A stretch of DNA of 64,000 nt, from positions 5,630,405-5,694,404 of the forward strand of contig NC_057004.1 in NCBI RefSeq assembly GCF_000002595.2. The letters are read 5' to 3'. Source of the stretch: Chlamydomonas reinhardtii. Its lineage: Eukaryota; Chlorophyta; Chlorophyceae; Chlamydomonadales; Chlamydomonadaceae. This document shows, one piece after another, positions 50,601-61,503 of the stretch. The position numbers were made by a program, and so were the translations under genes. The notes under the pieces are model-generated. The model was not told the origin of the DNA. It did not search any database and saw only the letters and a list, made by a program, of their open reading frames with translations. Position 1 is the stretch's first letter, and each line of letters begins with the position of its first letter.

Positions 50601-50964
50601 CAGTGAGTCCTAGCCAAGCCTCAACCCGCCAGAGCCCCACCGCTGTGCCTCAACGTCACAAGCCTAGGCACAGGAGTGCCGGGAAACGTCTAGGCCGCAG
50701 GACACACGCACAGCGCACGCACTAACCAGGGCGCAAGCGTCCAGGTACTAGAACGGTCGCCCACACGTGCATCCTGCCCACACACAAAGCCACCAACCAC
50801 GCACAACCTCTCACGGCGAGGGAGGCGGGGAATCAGCGTCATACGGCAAGCGCAAAACCATGCCGTCACCAACAGCCCGAGATATGAAAGGATGCGCAAA
50901 CGGCACAGCGTCCCAACCCTTTGGCCTGATACCCAAAGTCACAAACGTCTGGAGACGACCCCAG
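50601..50964 (-). repeat. large inverted repeat, right arm (364 bp)
   Basis: Reverse complement of 49993-50356. Its outer boundary is sharp: similarity stops at the CCAG at 50961-50964, and the flank is unrelated to the left flank. Confidence 0.92.
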
Positions 50965-51880
50965 ACGTTTAGAACAAGAGCCAGAGTCGCGAAATGGGCG
51001 GGACCGCACAACACAGCCGAACAGATTTACACTGCAGGCAGCACGAAGATGGCATTCATATGTAGATGCACCCGCAGACCTACGGTCTATAGTACGGCTG
51101 AACCCACCGAGGACGTCTATAGCAGCATGAGGCGTTGGCGCAGTCTGCCCTTGACCTGCCTTGACAGTACCGTCCCTGACCCAGACGCAGCGGGCGCCTA
51201 GAAACGTGTACCGTTTGCCGTTGCCCATGAGTAGCCACAATGAGTGCTGTCTCCTAGCTCGCATGCGGTAACCGTCAACGGCAGTGGGCCTTCTGTAGCC
51301 ACGCTGCAAGTGCGCATGGGGGCGGCGGGTCCTGGGGGCGGGGATGATGGCACCCACCCGGGCCGAAGGCAGCATCCAGCCCCCTGCCTTCCACATCGTC
51401 TACAGAGTCTACGCCTTTATCATCGCCACTGCCGGCATGCATTGTGGGGCCGCGGGGCCGCGCCGAGAGATCTGGTGAATCGCTAAGGTGAAGCTGAAAC
51501 GTCGCTGCCGAGCAGGGCTTCCGTGCAGCAGCAGGTGGTCATGGTCAGATCCTGCATTTATCAAGTGCCCGATGGAGCACAGCCAACGCCCGGCCCAAAC
51601 AGCACAAGGAGTAGCAGGCGAGCTTGAGTGTCAAGCAATGTAATTTATCGCCAACCAATACCAGCAACAGCAGCAGCGTCTTGATCAGTAGGCGCTGAGA
51701 GGACAGACTGAGTGCCCGGTCTCCAGGGATGGGGGCGATTTTCTTGTAATTGCGGGCCCGGCCAAGGCATCTGTCTCAGCAAATCACCACTCGACCCTGT
51801 TTCTGCCCTGACTGCGAGTGCTGCTCCTTTTACGTGCTGTGCCGGACCGTGAAGCAGTCTTCAAACCTTGTTTGCGACCG
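50965..51880. other. promoter and 5' region of the NOT4-type gene
   Basis: No coding region is supported. The stretch up to about 51014 still carries LINE-like sequence on the minus strand. The rest should contain the promoter and 5' UTR of the RING gene that starts at 51881. Confidence 0.45.
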
Positions 51881-54111
51881 ATGCCGCGCGTCCCCGCTGC
51901 GAAGCCCGCTGTTTCGGCCGTCACCCTGGTGCGCTGCGGTTTGAAGATCTATTGTATATCAAAGATATACTGGGCGGGCCTTTGCTGACCCGCGTGTTGG
52001 GGTGCTGCAGGTGCGCGGTGGAGCAGCGAAGGCTCATGGCAAGCCTGCACCTCCTGCCCGGACCGTGCTGGTCGCTCCAGAGCAGCCGCCCGCACCCCCT
52101 AGCAGGAGCGAGTTTGAAAAGGTGAGGTCCAGTCTTGTCAAGCTAGCCCCTCTTTGCCGGCATGTTGCTGAGGTCGCGCTTCTTCCGTCGCAGGAGACGT
52201 GCCCCCTGTGCGTGGAGGACCTGGATGAGACAGATATGTCATTCCAGCCCTGCCCCTGCGGGTAAGCCACCCGTTTAGTCGGTCGGCGCGCTTCTAGATG
52301 TTTGTTTGGGCGCGGTGGACCTGGACGTTCTGAGCGCTGAGCGGCTGCCCGCCCTGTTTCACAGGTACCGTATGTGCCTGTTTTGCTTTGAGAAGCTCAA
52401 GCTGCACTGCAGCAGTGTGTGCCCGAACTGCCGGCGAGGGTTCGGCAGCGATGAGGCCAGGGAGTACGCAAAACAGCTGGAAGCAGAGCGCGTGCAGGAG
52501 GCTATGCGGCCCAAACCCACAGCGCCGGCGCCTGCGGCCTCAACGTCGGCAGCCAGCGCGGTCGCTAGTCGCGCGGCGGCGAAGCCGGTGCCCGCGGCTG
52601 CTCGGCGAGACGCTCCGCCCCTCCCAGCAGCCAAGCGGGGCAGCACGGCGCTCGAGGACCCCTCTGGCGCGGGCCCGGGCCTGCCTAGCGGCGTGACGTG
52701 GGCAAACGCGTCGCCTACCAGCGGGCTATCGCGGAACCAGTCGGTAGAAATTGAGCGGCCAGCGCTCAGCATGGACGAGTCCTCGTGGCCATCGCTTGGC
52801 GCGCCCACCACGCACCAGCAGCCGCAGCACCCGCAGCCTGCACGGCAGCACCAGCAGCATCACCACCACCAGCATACCGGCTCGCAAGGTCAGGGCAGCA
52901 TGGCGGCAGGGAGCACGACGGCGTCGGTGGCAGGCGGGCAGCAGCACCGGCACAGTCCATCTGGCGCGAGCGAGGGGCTGAACAGCTATGACATGTCGGG
53001 CCCGGGCACGCGGCGCAGCAGCTCTGTGGCTTCATCTATGGACCGCGCGGCTAGCAGCGGCTCGCTCGAGCTCATGTCCCAAGATCCACCGGTTACGCCT
53101 GAGCAGCTGCTGCAGCTGCAGCACCAGCATCAGCAGTACCAGGCCCAGCAGGCCCAGCCCGTGTCCCTGTCGTCTTCCTCGTCCGCTTTCCCGCCCATGC
53201 TGCCGCCCGGGTTCGAGGCCTCATCCTCCTACTTCGGTGCGCAGGTGGCGACGACGGTCAACGGCATGCGGCGGGCCGTTAACGTGCCGCTGTCGTTGGG
53301 TGCCAGCAGTGTGGAGCCTTACCCGGAGGCGCCAGCCCTCCTGGCGTCCATGCAGCAGGGCGTGGCGCAGGGCACCGTGTCTAGCAAGGAGGCCGCATCG
53401 CAGCTGATGGCGCTGCTGCAGCAGAAGAACCAGGACCAGGCAGCGGCCCGGCGGCCAGTGACGAAGCCGCCCCCTGGCTTCAGTGCCCCGGCGCAGCCAG
53501 CGGCCGCCGCTCAGACGCAGGCAACAGTGGCGGCGCAAGGCGCGCCGCTGGTCGCTGCACGCCCGCCTCCTCCTCCGGGCTTCACCCACCTGCAGGGCAC
53601 CGTAGTGCAGGCACCGGCGGTGACGCGGGCGCCCATCCAGCCGCCTCAGCAGACGGACGCCTCAGCCTTTGGTTCCGCGGCCGGGCCCATCGGCCTCAAC
53701 GCCAACGGCACACCGCGCACGTACTCAATGTGGTCGGGCCTGCCGGGCATGGACCTGTCAGCCTCCACTGGCCTGTCCTCGCTGTGGCAGAATCTCAACG
53801 CCACGGCCCTGGGCGGGATGGGCGGCGCAACGCAGCCCTACAACCCTCTGGGCATGATGGGCAGCGATCAGTCAGGGCTAGCGTACGGTGGCGTGCGGGC
53901 GCCGATGGCGGGCGCGCCGCCCAAGGCGCCGCCGCCGGGCTTCGGGCCGGCAGCGTTTGGCGGCGCACCGGCGGCGACGGGCACGGCACAGCAGGCGGCT
54001 GGCGGGGCGAATGCAGTGCTCGGGTTGGCGGCGAACCCGTACCGGTACAATCCACTGGGCCAAGCTATGTCGGGCGCATACCGCCCCCCTCAGCTCGGCG
54101 CCGGCCTGTAA
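51881..54111 (+). CDS. NOT4/CNOT4-type RING protein with PPGF motifs, four exons
   Basis: Exons 51881-51928, 52011-52121, 52194-52261 and 52365-54111 encode 657 residues. The RING finger (about residues 56-103) reads CPLCVEDLDETDMSFQPCPC, then GYRMCLFCFEKLK and CPNCRRGF, which is the C4C4 RING of CNOT4, an E3 ubiquitin ligase tied to the CCR4-NOT deadenylase. CNOT4 normally has an RRM and a CCCH finger after the RING; I see neither. The rest is Ala/Gln/Pro-rich with a His/Gln run and four PPGF motifs (LPPGFEASS, KPPPGFSAP, PPPPGFTHL, APPPGFGPA), a known class of ligand for GYF domains. The two small 5' exons are the least certain part: they join in phase with good splice sites but lack family support. 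Confidence 0.88.
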
Positions 54112-54156
54112 GTTACCTGCAACGGAGGGCTGCTGCGGATGATTTCCCAAGTGTAG

Positions 54157-54161
54157 TGTAA
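54157..54161 (+). terminator. poly(A) signal TGTAA of the NOT4-type gene
   Basis: It lies 46 bases after the stop codon. A second TGTAA near 54358 could be used instead. Confidence 0.5.
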
Positions 54162-54990
54162 CTGTAGTCAATCGAGAGTGTTTGCCTATGAATCTGCTTG
54201 TCGAGAGACCGAAATCCTTATCAATTCATTGGTGATGGCATCCATCACCAGGAGGGTTCGGTCGTGCGCGGCTTGACAGAGCGGGGCTCACGTCGCATCT
54301 GTCGAGGTTATGTACCGGGCAGGGTTTTTGTGTTTGAGTTCGAGAGCCAGCATTAGGTGTAAGTGTGTACTGTGCACAGGATGGATGACCCGCAATCGCC
54401 AGCTCTGACGCGCTCGGCGATTGCCATGATTTTATGACGAGGGATTGACACAAGTAGCAAACCAAACCTCAGTACAGACATCGGGTAACGACCAAGCGAT
54501 ACGGCATGCGGTCAGCAAGACGTGATGGTGTTGAGTGCGGGGTGGTCCGCGTCATGATGGATGGTGCGGCAATAGTCGGAAGGGGCGCTGCAGGTACTGC
54601 ACTGCAGCTCGTGTGTTGCCGAGGCGCCGCACGGCATGATGCCAAAAGGCACACGACATAGTCTAGGGTGAACCGCGTTCGACATTCGTCGCGGAGAGGA
54701 AACAGTAGGCTGAATCTCGCTGTCGGATTATGGCGGGCTACGTGTAAAGCTGACTGGAGGGGAGTGACTGAAAGTAGCGGGCTCTGCATTTCGTGATTGT
54801 GGTGGCCGCCAGGGATGTGTGCTCTTAGTAGGGCAGGACAGCTGCAGGGCCTCCAATGGCCGATTGACCACTGCGCCAAACTTGGCCCATACATGTTCAC
54901 ATCGCTGACACAAAATGGGGGAGGTGGGACAGGCAGGGGGAGCGGGTGGTGCCGAGTGGCATGCACCTGCATGTGCGCCAGTCTTAAGAT

Positions 54991-55091
54991 TCCGACATTA
55001 CAAAGAAGGGACAGTCCGCCCAAGCAAGGGTGCCCCGCACCCAGGTCAAGAGGGACCATCTCCGGCCCGAAGGGAAACCACCCTCCCCCCA
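54991..55091 (+). repeat. dispersed repeat, copy 2 (about 100 bp)
   Basis: This is an inverted match to 35720-35821 over its whole length with few differences. Both copies begin with a CGACATTACAAAGAAGGGAC core and end in AAGGGAAACCACCCTCC. Confidence 0.8.
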
Positions 55092-55364
55092 GTTGGCTGC
55101 CGACCTTCCACAACCGTGCAATAGGTCTTCGCATAAAGCGTGTCGGGCGCAACACTCATGAGTCGAAGCCAAGCCTAGGCCCGCCAAAGCCCCACAACAT
55201 GTGGCAACCCGTGTCTGCGCATGAAGCGCTGTCTACAGCACCCGACGCTAAACCAGGTACACCGCACGGTACACCGGCAGGTACGCCGGCATGTAGTCCG
55301 GCGACGCCTTATCAACCGCAAAGCACTGCTCGTGTCTGGTGCCAGGTGGCACAGCATGTCCCAG

Positions 55365-55540
55365 CCCGAAGGCACATCTGCAGGGCAGCGCCCGAAATTC
55401 GCGAGCGTGCCGGAGGCACATTCTGGTCCCAGCCCGAAGGCTCAACACGGGGCAACGCCCCAAACCACCTACCTGTGCCGATGGCACGGTCTGGAGTCTG
55501 AAATCAGCCCGAAGGCTCACAAACGGCAGGCAACACCAGA
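55365..55540. repeat. degenerate tandem repeat of about 65-70 bp
   Basis: Three units, each opening with CAGCCCGAAGGC(A/T)CA (near 55367, 55431 and 55507), share a pattern of GGGCAACGCCC-like and GTGCCGRHGGCAC-like segments. It lies between recognisable genes. Confidence 0.55.
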
Positions 55541-55961
55541 AGCCGACGCAAGAACCGACATGCCCGGCATGCCAACACCCAACATCACAGTCACCAGCAT
55601 TAATGGAGCGCCAACGTTAGCCGTCCGCCGGAAAGTTCATTTGCGGGAAAGGCGGGTCATTGGGTCACACAACACTTGCCAAGTCAGGTAATGCGCAGCC
55701 CAGACGTGCCGTCAGCAGTGCGGGAAGTTTTTGTGCGGGACTTGGGGTAACAACGCATGCAGACTGTCATACGTGCGCATTCGTTTCAACAAGCATCGTC
55801 GGTAATGCTCGGTCTACAGGGCTTGCACCTTCGGGAGTTCGGGGGGCGGCAAGACACGGGCGCAATGCAACCCCTCGGGCAAGAAAGATTGGGCATTTTC
55901 GGAGGTGCGTTCTCGCCGCGTGGGGCTGCATATGGTCCCCTAATCTCGCCGAGTACCCCTT

Positions 55962-55964
<3 letters not shown>

Positions 55965-56032
<68 letters not shown>

Positions 56033-56035
56033 GTG

Positions 56036-56092
<57 letters not shown>
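55965..56092. repeat. GT dinucleotide microsatellite
   Basis: About 63 GT units with a few GC interruptions. It lies on the 3' side of the minus-strand LINE-like remnant. Confidence 0.95.
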
Positions 56093-56093
<1 letters not shown>

Positions 56094-56380
56094 ACTACGG
56101 TTTCCACGGTTATTCTGCCAGATCACGTGAATCGTGTATCTGGTATAACCAACGACAGGGCTCTCGATCGAGGGCTGCCGTGACCTCGCGTTTCCCCAGC
56201 AGAGCGCAAAACAGCTCTGGAGTCCACAGGGAAACGCACTCCGACCCTTCACCGCGCCAGTAACCCTTGCGGAATTACTACCGGTGTAACAACCTCAGAC
56301 CCAGCGGGCGAGCTACATCTTAAGACCAGGCGGGCAGAAAACAAAAAACAGCAAACATAACAAAACACGCAACACGCAGC

Positions 56381-56420
56381 ACGCGACAGCACGCGACAGC
56401 ACGCGACAGCACGCGACAGC
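56381..56420. repeat. 10-base tandem repeat, four copies
   Basis: Four identical ACGCGACAGC units in a row, with partial units on both sides. It lies in the presumed 3' flank of the LINE-like frame. Confidence 0.9.
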
Positions 56421-56834
56421 ACGACCACAGTGGCTGTGGGGCTGAGTCCTGCGACCCCGCAGCCTGCACGACCTCAACCGCAACCTAACCAGCTCTCGAC
56501 GCCAGGGCAGACTATGCCTAAGGGCAGCCACAAACGCGTCTGGCCACTAGGCCGGTCCAGGCCGTAAGGCCCGGGGTGCTGCAGCACTCAAAACAACCTC
56601 ACAAGCAGAAACCCCCCAAACCTGGCCCCAAAAACAAAGAAACCCTTCGCCTGCCCACTAAGCTCCCCCGCTGACCCTCTCGTATGCCACTGCTTCAGTG
56701 GCTCATGTTAGTGCTCACGCGCTTCTCCTCAGGGCTGATCCCTTTCAAGCCTCCAGCTCCATAGCTTGCGGCAACGCGCACAGCATTTCACCGTTCACCA
56801 CCGCCAGGATGGGGTGGGTGGCGTCAACACCATC

Positions 56835-57735
56835 CTAGCCCTTTTGGGGCACGCCGAGCTGCGCGAACTGCATCAGCCGCGACCAGAAGTCCGCGACTGC
56901 GCGAGCGCACGCAAGCTCGACGGGGTGGACGCCTGGCTGCGGCGGCGTCAGCTGTGTGGGCGGGATCTCGTCAAGATCGGGTTCCGCCTCCACTGCACCT
57001 GCCACCGCAGCCTCGGGAGCTGCTGCTGCCGCCGTCTGAATTTCCAGGGCCGCTGCGGCGCGCGTCATCCCGCGCAGCCGCACCCGGCCATGTTCTGTGG
57101 CGGCCAGCGCCGCCATCACCACCACGTCCCAAACACACTGCTGAAAGCCCGGCGGCGCCTGGACCAGCCACAGCTGGGCTTGGCTGATGGGAGCCGGACC
57201 GGGGTTGTGTGCGTTGATCTGCGCCACCACGGCCTTCGCCACCGCGCAATCCCAGAAGTGGTGCTGCCGTGGCGTGGGCGCGGCGGCGACGTGTGCCCCC
57301 GCCACGGCGCCCCCATGGCCGTGCTGCCCACAGCCGCATGGCTCACGGCGAGCCAACGGCATATGCGAATTTCCCGGCAGCCGCACTGCGTCGATGGCCA
57401 ACCGCCACAGCGTCTCAAAGTGTCGCCGTTCCCAGCGTACCTCCTGCCAAAGGCGCGCCAGGGTGTCCCTAATGGCGCCAAGCGTTGCAGCCGTAGCTGC
57501 TGGCAGGTCCTCCCGCCGCACCACAGCGCGCGGCGGCAGGCCCTGTGCCGCGCGCTCAAAATCCTCGTGTAGGTCCGCCCGCCGCGTGGCCACATCGTCC
57601 AGTTGCATGGATGTGGCCATGCGGACGGATAGCTTCGCTAGGGGGACTTTGAGGGTCTCAGAGCCAGAGAGCTTCCAGCCCATGCGCGGCATGATGGTGG
57701 TGCGGACGACCTCACTGGTGGACGGCGCCGGGACA
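56835..57735 (-). mobile_element. LINE-type retrotransposon remnant, C-terminal part of the polyprotein
   Basis: A minus-strand frame of about 300 residues carries HFETLWRLAIDAVRLPGN, then CGCGQHGHG and HHFWDCAVAKAVVAQI, which together form the Cys/His cluster found downstream of reverse transcriptase in algal LINE-type elements. It ends in CARAVADFWSRLMQFAQLG, the segment repeated in the inverted-repeat arms at 49.9-51.0 kb. Reverse transcriptase and endonuclease parts are absent, so the copy is 5'-truncated, as is usual for LINEs, and it looks inactive. The frame upstream passes into a GT minisatellite. The LINE assignment rests on the Cys/His cluster only. Confidence 0.65.
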
Positions 57736-57845
57736 GTGTGTGTGTGTGTGTGTGTGTAGATACAGCCGGGACAGTGTGTGTGTGTGTGTAGATACAGCCG
57801 AGACAGTGTGTGTGTGTGTGTGTGTGTGTAGATACAGCCGGGACA

Positions 57846-57876
<31 letters not shown>

Positions 57877-57880
57877 CAGC
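57731..57880. repeat. compound minisatellite with GT-run units
   Basis: Four units of roughly 30-40 bases, each a GT run followed by TAGATACAGCC and GGACA (AGACA once). The number of GT pairs differs between units. It lies at the 5' edge of the LINE-like remnant. Confidence 0.92.
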
Positions 57881-59499
57881 CCCAACTAAACCGAACCCAA
57901 TGCATTAGAGCGAGGAGGAGAGCGGGCGGGGAGGGGGTGTTGGGGGGGGGGGCGTAGCCCCCTCAAACGCTGAAACTAAGCCTTGCTTGCTCTTTGCGTC
58001 CCATGCCTCACTGTCTGCGTTTGTTTGCGTCCCTTGCCGCCCTTTCGGAGGGTTCGAGTGTGTTTGCAGCATGTGGCTTCCTGGTGTCGCACGGCATTCA
58101 CCGCACGCGCCCATGCCGACCGCATTGCGACGGGGTTGAGCCATGCAGCGATCAGTAGCGATCGCGCTGTCGTTACTTCCTCGGCTGCCCAGCGCACTTG
58201 CTCATTTAACCGCATCCACTACTTCTCCATACCTAGTGTTCTTCGTTTAGCCGCCCCACGCAGCGCACAGCCACAGCCCGCAGCCCGGCGTGCGCACCAT
58301 GTCCTCGCGGTTGTTTTGGGGTCGACGTTGCTTGCCTCGCGCCTAGCGCCATAGCTTCTACGCTGCAGTGCATCACGCCTCCTGTCCCTCCCTCCCTCCC
58401 ATACATGTCGTGCTGGGCACCGGTGGCGCTGGTGTTCTCCAGGTTGGTTTCGGGCGCATCCTTTCTGGTAGTCCCGGCCGCAGTCGCCCAGCCCAGCCAT
58501 CCCAATACAGCAGCCGCCTTCCATCAGCCAGCCATGGGCCCGACCGTCCACAGCGTTTATCGTCGGTTACGAGGTAACATGTGAATTCGCAACTTGCGCT
58601 ACTGACTGCCTGCTCTCGTGCCGCCTGCAAGCCCACTCCGCCTTCCGCTCTGGTATACGTCCGCATCAGTTCCGCAACGCACGTCAATCGTAGGAGCATG
58701 CATGCGTCGGATGCTTTACCAACGGTGGTGTAATGTTGATGCTAGACAGAGTTTATGTGAATCATCAAGCTTAGAACCTGGCGGTGGTCGCTTGCACATG
58801 GAGGCATACCGTACGGACATCGCACGTACATGTAGCCAAGGAGCCCTGGGGCGCCCCCGGGGGCACTTTGATGCGATGCACTGTTTGCAAGTGATGCAAC
58901 CCAGAACCGCTTCCTGATACCCCGCCCAGAACCCGATCAGTGCCGTGTGTGCCTCCGCGTGCGCCATGGCAGCGTGACGGGGCCATGCAGCAGCTGTACA
59001 CGGGGCCGTCGCACCCACGGACCCTTGGCGCACACTGCCCCCATTGCATCCACGAACCCCATCCACCAACTGCCCTGTAATGTCGGCGCCGGTGTAAAGG
59101 GCCTACCACTGGCCCCCATCAGTTACGGGGCTGGGCCCCCACATCCCAACGGCCCCGTAACGGCCACTTGGCTGCCATGCGTGCAGTAATCCGCGCGTGG
59201 CCGGCGGGTGTTGTACAGAGTGTAAGTAGAATATCCAGGAAGGGCATGGCGGCGGCATCGGCGGGCAGCTGTGCTTGCTTGCAAGTGTGGATGCGACTGG
59301 GCTTCCACCTGCAGAGATGTCGGATAGAGGCAGGTTGATTTAGGGGCAACTGTGCGCAGGCATGGCGGATGCGCCGCTTGAATTCGCGGCGGTCGCCGCG
59401 GAGGAAGGCAACACAAATGATGTGCCTGCTATGCAAGCTGATCTTGCTAGAAAGGTGAGGGTAGGAGTTTTTTTGGGTTTGCCAGTTAGCTCAGTTCGG
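57881..59499. other. gene-poor stretch with one short dispersed repeat
   Basis: No gene could be supported. It contains the second copy of the 55-bp repeat (58636-58690). Remaining open frames are short and without family signature. Confidence 0.45.
58636..58690 (+). repeat. 55-bp dispersed repeat, copy 2
   Basis: Direct match to 45307-45362, sharing the CCTTCCGCTCTGGT and AGTTCCGCAACGCACGTC blocks. Confidence 0.75.
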
Positions 59500-59810
59500 G
59501 TTAAGAATGCGGATGTTACAGAGAGGACAGTCCCAGCACCCGAAGACGCCGAGCCATCACATGCTATCAGGGCCCAACATGACTCCACCAACCCCGACTT
59601 TGCTGCAAACCCTCCCGCGGGCAAAGTCCGTGTGACTCCGCGCACAGTGAGTCCTAGCCAAGCCTCAACCCGCCAGAGCCCCACCGCTGTGCCTCAACGT
59701 CACAAGCCTAGGCACAGAAGTGCCGGGAAACGTCTAGGCCGCAGGACACACGCACAGCGCACGCACTAACCAGGGCGCAAGCGTCCAGGTACTAGAACGG
59801 TCGCCCACGC
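59500..59810 (+). repeat. dispersed repeat family, longest copy (about 310 bp)
   Basis: The first half matches 49028-49179, and the second half matches 50601-50764 and, inverted, 50190-50356. It therefore joins in one piece what the other locus carries in parts. It extends an open frame that begins at 59362 with MADAPLEFAAVAAEEG; a similar MADAPLGSLDHL start occurs at about 60595. It is probably part of a transposable element of unknown family. Confidence 0.8.
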
Positions 59811-59931
59811 GTGCGCGGGTTAAGACGCACGGCGGTTTTTAGCACGGCGTAGCACATGCAGCAGGACGGGTCCTCAAGCTGAGCTGACGCTCATCCCGCG
59901 TCGCGGTGCAGTCCGATACCATGCAATGTGT

Positions 59932-60361
59932 GACTCTGCCACACGCCGACTCCCGCTTGCAGATGAAGCGGCGCATGGAACTGGCGGCGTTGTCACCATG
60001 GCGGCGGCCCTTATGCTGCAGGAACCAAGCTATCCCGCAATGCTGGGCTGGGTGTCCCTCTTGGAGTTCGCGCAGCAGCTGACTGCGTTGTTCGAGCTGG
60101 CTCAGACCATGGTCGGCGGGCCGCTGATCATTCGCTGGCTGTAAGGACCAGCTTTGGCTAGCGAATGATCAGCGGCCCGCCGACCATGGTCTGAGCCAGC
60201 TCTCTAGCAACGCAGTCAGCTGCTGCTCAAACATGGACAGCATTGCGGGATAGCTAGGTTCCTGCAGCATAAGGGCTGCCGCCATGGTGATAAGCAGCCA
60301 CAACGCCGCCAGTTCCATGCGCCGCTTCATCTGCAAGCGGGAGTCGGCGTGGGGCAGAGTC
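59932..60361. repeat. tight hairpin: inverted repeat with arms of about 208 bp and a 15-base loop
   Basis: The left arm, about 59932-60140, is the reverse complement of the right arm, about 60156-60361, with a few mismatches and small length differences near the middle of the arms. The loop GTAAGGACCAGCTTT is only about 15 bases. If transcribed, this would fold into one long RNA hairpin. No protein family is recognised in the arms. Confidence 0.9.
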
Positions 60362-60453
60362 AGCGGTGGCGGATCCAACAGCGACCTCAATCTGAGGAAA
60401 CACCAAGCGCGGTCAGCAACCTTCTTCGGGCAAGCGAGTGTTGTGCGCTATCC

Positions 60454-60458
60454 TTACA
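60454..60458 (-). terminator. possible poly(A) signal TGTAA of the FAM241-like gene
   Basis: TTACA on the plus strand is the nearest minus-strand TGTAA seen downstream of the FAM241-like stop, about 1.05 kb away. The assignment is weak. Confidence 0.3.
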
Positions 60459-60959
60459 GTGACACGACTAGCTAGTTGGCTGCAGAATCCATTACGCATC
60501 CAAGCACTACAGCGAGCTCGCAGGCGTGGACGCCCCGACCCCCCAGACCAAAACGAGGCGACCTTTGCCATATCCATCGCAGCTCGCGTGCAGACATGGC
60601 AGATGCGCCGCTTGGATCGCTGGACCACTTGAAGGAGCTGCATGAGCGTCGTCGTCTTGTGCAGGAAAGGGCTAAAGCGCAGCAGGCAGCGATCCCCTGA
60701 AGGTAGGCTTAACTCTGCACTTAAAAGGGCATCATCACCGATCCACCGGCAACGTGCTTTCATGTGAAAATTGCAGTATGCCATGTCAGCAACCTTCGTC
60801 GGGCAAACGAGCTCTTGCAAGAGGCTTGCTTGCCTACAATCTCGCAGATTCCGTGACGGCAACTCACGTTCAAGCAGATACAGCACCAGACTGCGCGTAA
60901 GCTTTTCCTTGAACTCTTTCATGTTAAGCTTTAATCGTAGAATTGCAATGTCGGTGCCC

Positions 60960-61175
60960 CAATGCCCCAGCACCCTCAGCGGCCCCACCACCCCCAACAC
61001 CCCCACCCAAGCCCCCACCGCCCCCAACACCCCCGACACCCCCACCGCCCCCAACACCCCCACCGCCCCCAACACCCCCACCGCCCCCAGCGGCCCCAGC
61101 GAACCCAATGCCCCAACACCCCCAGAGCCCCCACCGCCCCCAACACCCCCAACAGCACCCCCAACACCCCCATCC
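60960..61175. repeat. C-rich minisatellite, CCCCCAACACCCCCACCG type
   Basis: Some 12 degenerate units of 12-18 bases combine CCCCCAACA and CCCCCACCG blocks. The minus strand is a series of G5 runs spaced by 3-4 bases. It lies downstream of the FAM241-like gene, in its likely 3' UTR or beyond. Confidence 0.9.
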
Positions 61176-61503
61176 ACCGCCTGTCCGGGTCTGTGTCTCT
61201 GCCTCGTTCAAGGGATCTGGCATTCTGCCTCCCCTCTGACCTCACCGCGGCTGCGAACAGCAACGTACCGTACGCGTAAGCGGGGCATCAGCAAGGGATA
61301 TCATAATGCCCTGTCAAAACGACTCCAGTGGAAGGCAAGACTGAAGCGCAACTGGGCGCATGGTCCAGGCATGGTCCACTACTCAAGCCAGCCGGTGTCA
61401 CGTGCTCCTGACGTAGAACAAAAGAAGCATTTTGCTGCATACGAGACGACCACACATTTTGACATGTTGCCAAGAATGCGGGCCACAGCCACAGCAAGGC
61501 CCC

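Larger units (their letters stand above)
54162..55964. other. intergenic stretch with repeats
   Basis: No gene could be supported. It contains dispersed repeat copy 2 at 54991-55091 and a degenerate tandem repeat at 55365-55540. Open frames on both strands show no family signature. Confidence 0.5.

Noticed and set aside
60413-61177. Minus-strand frame of 254 residues downstream of the FAM241-like gene
   Set aside because: Its N-terminal half is the C-rich minisatellite, and the rest shows no family signature or splice support.
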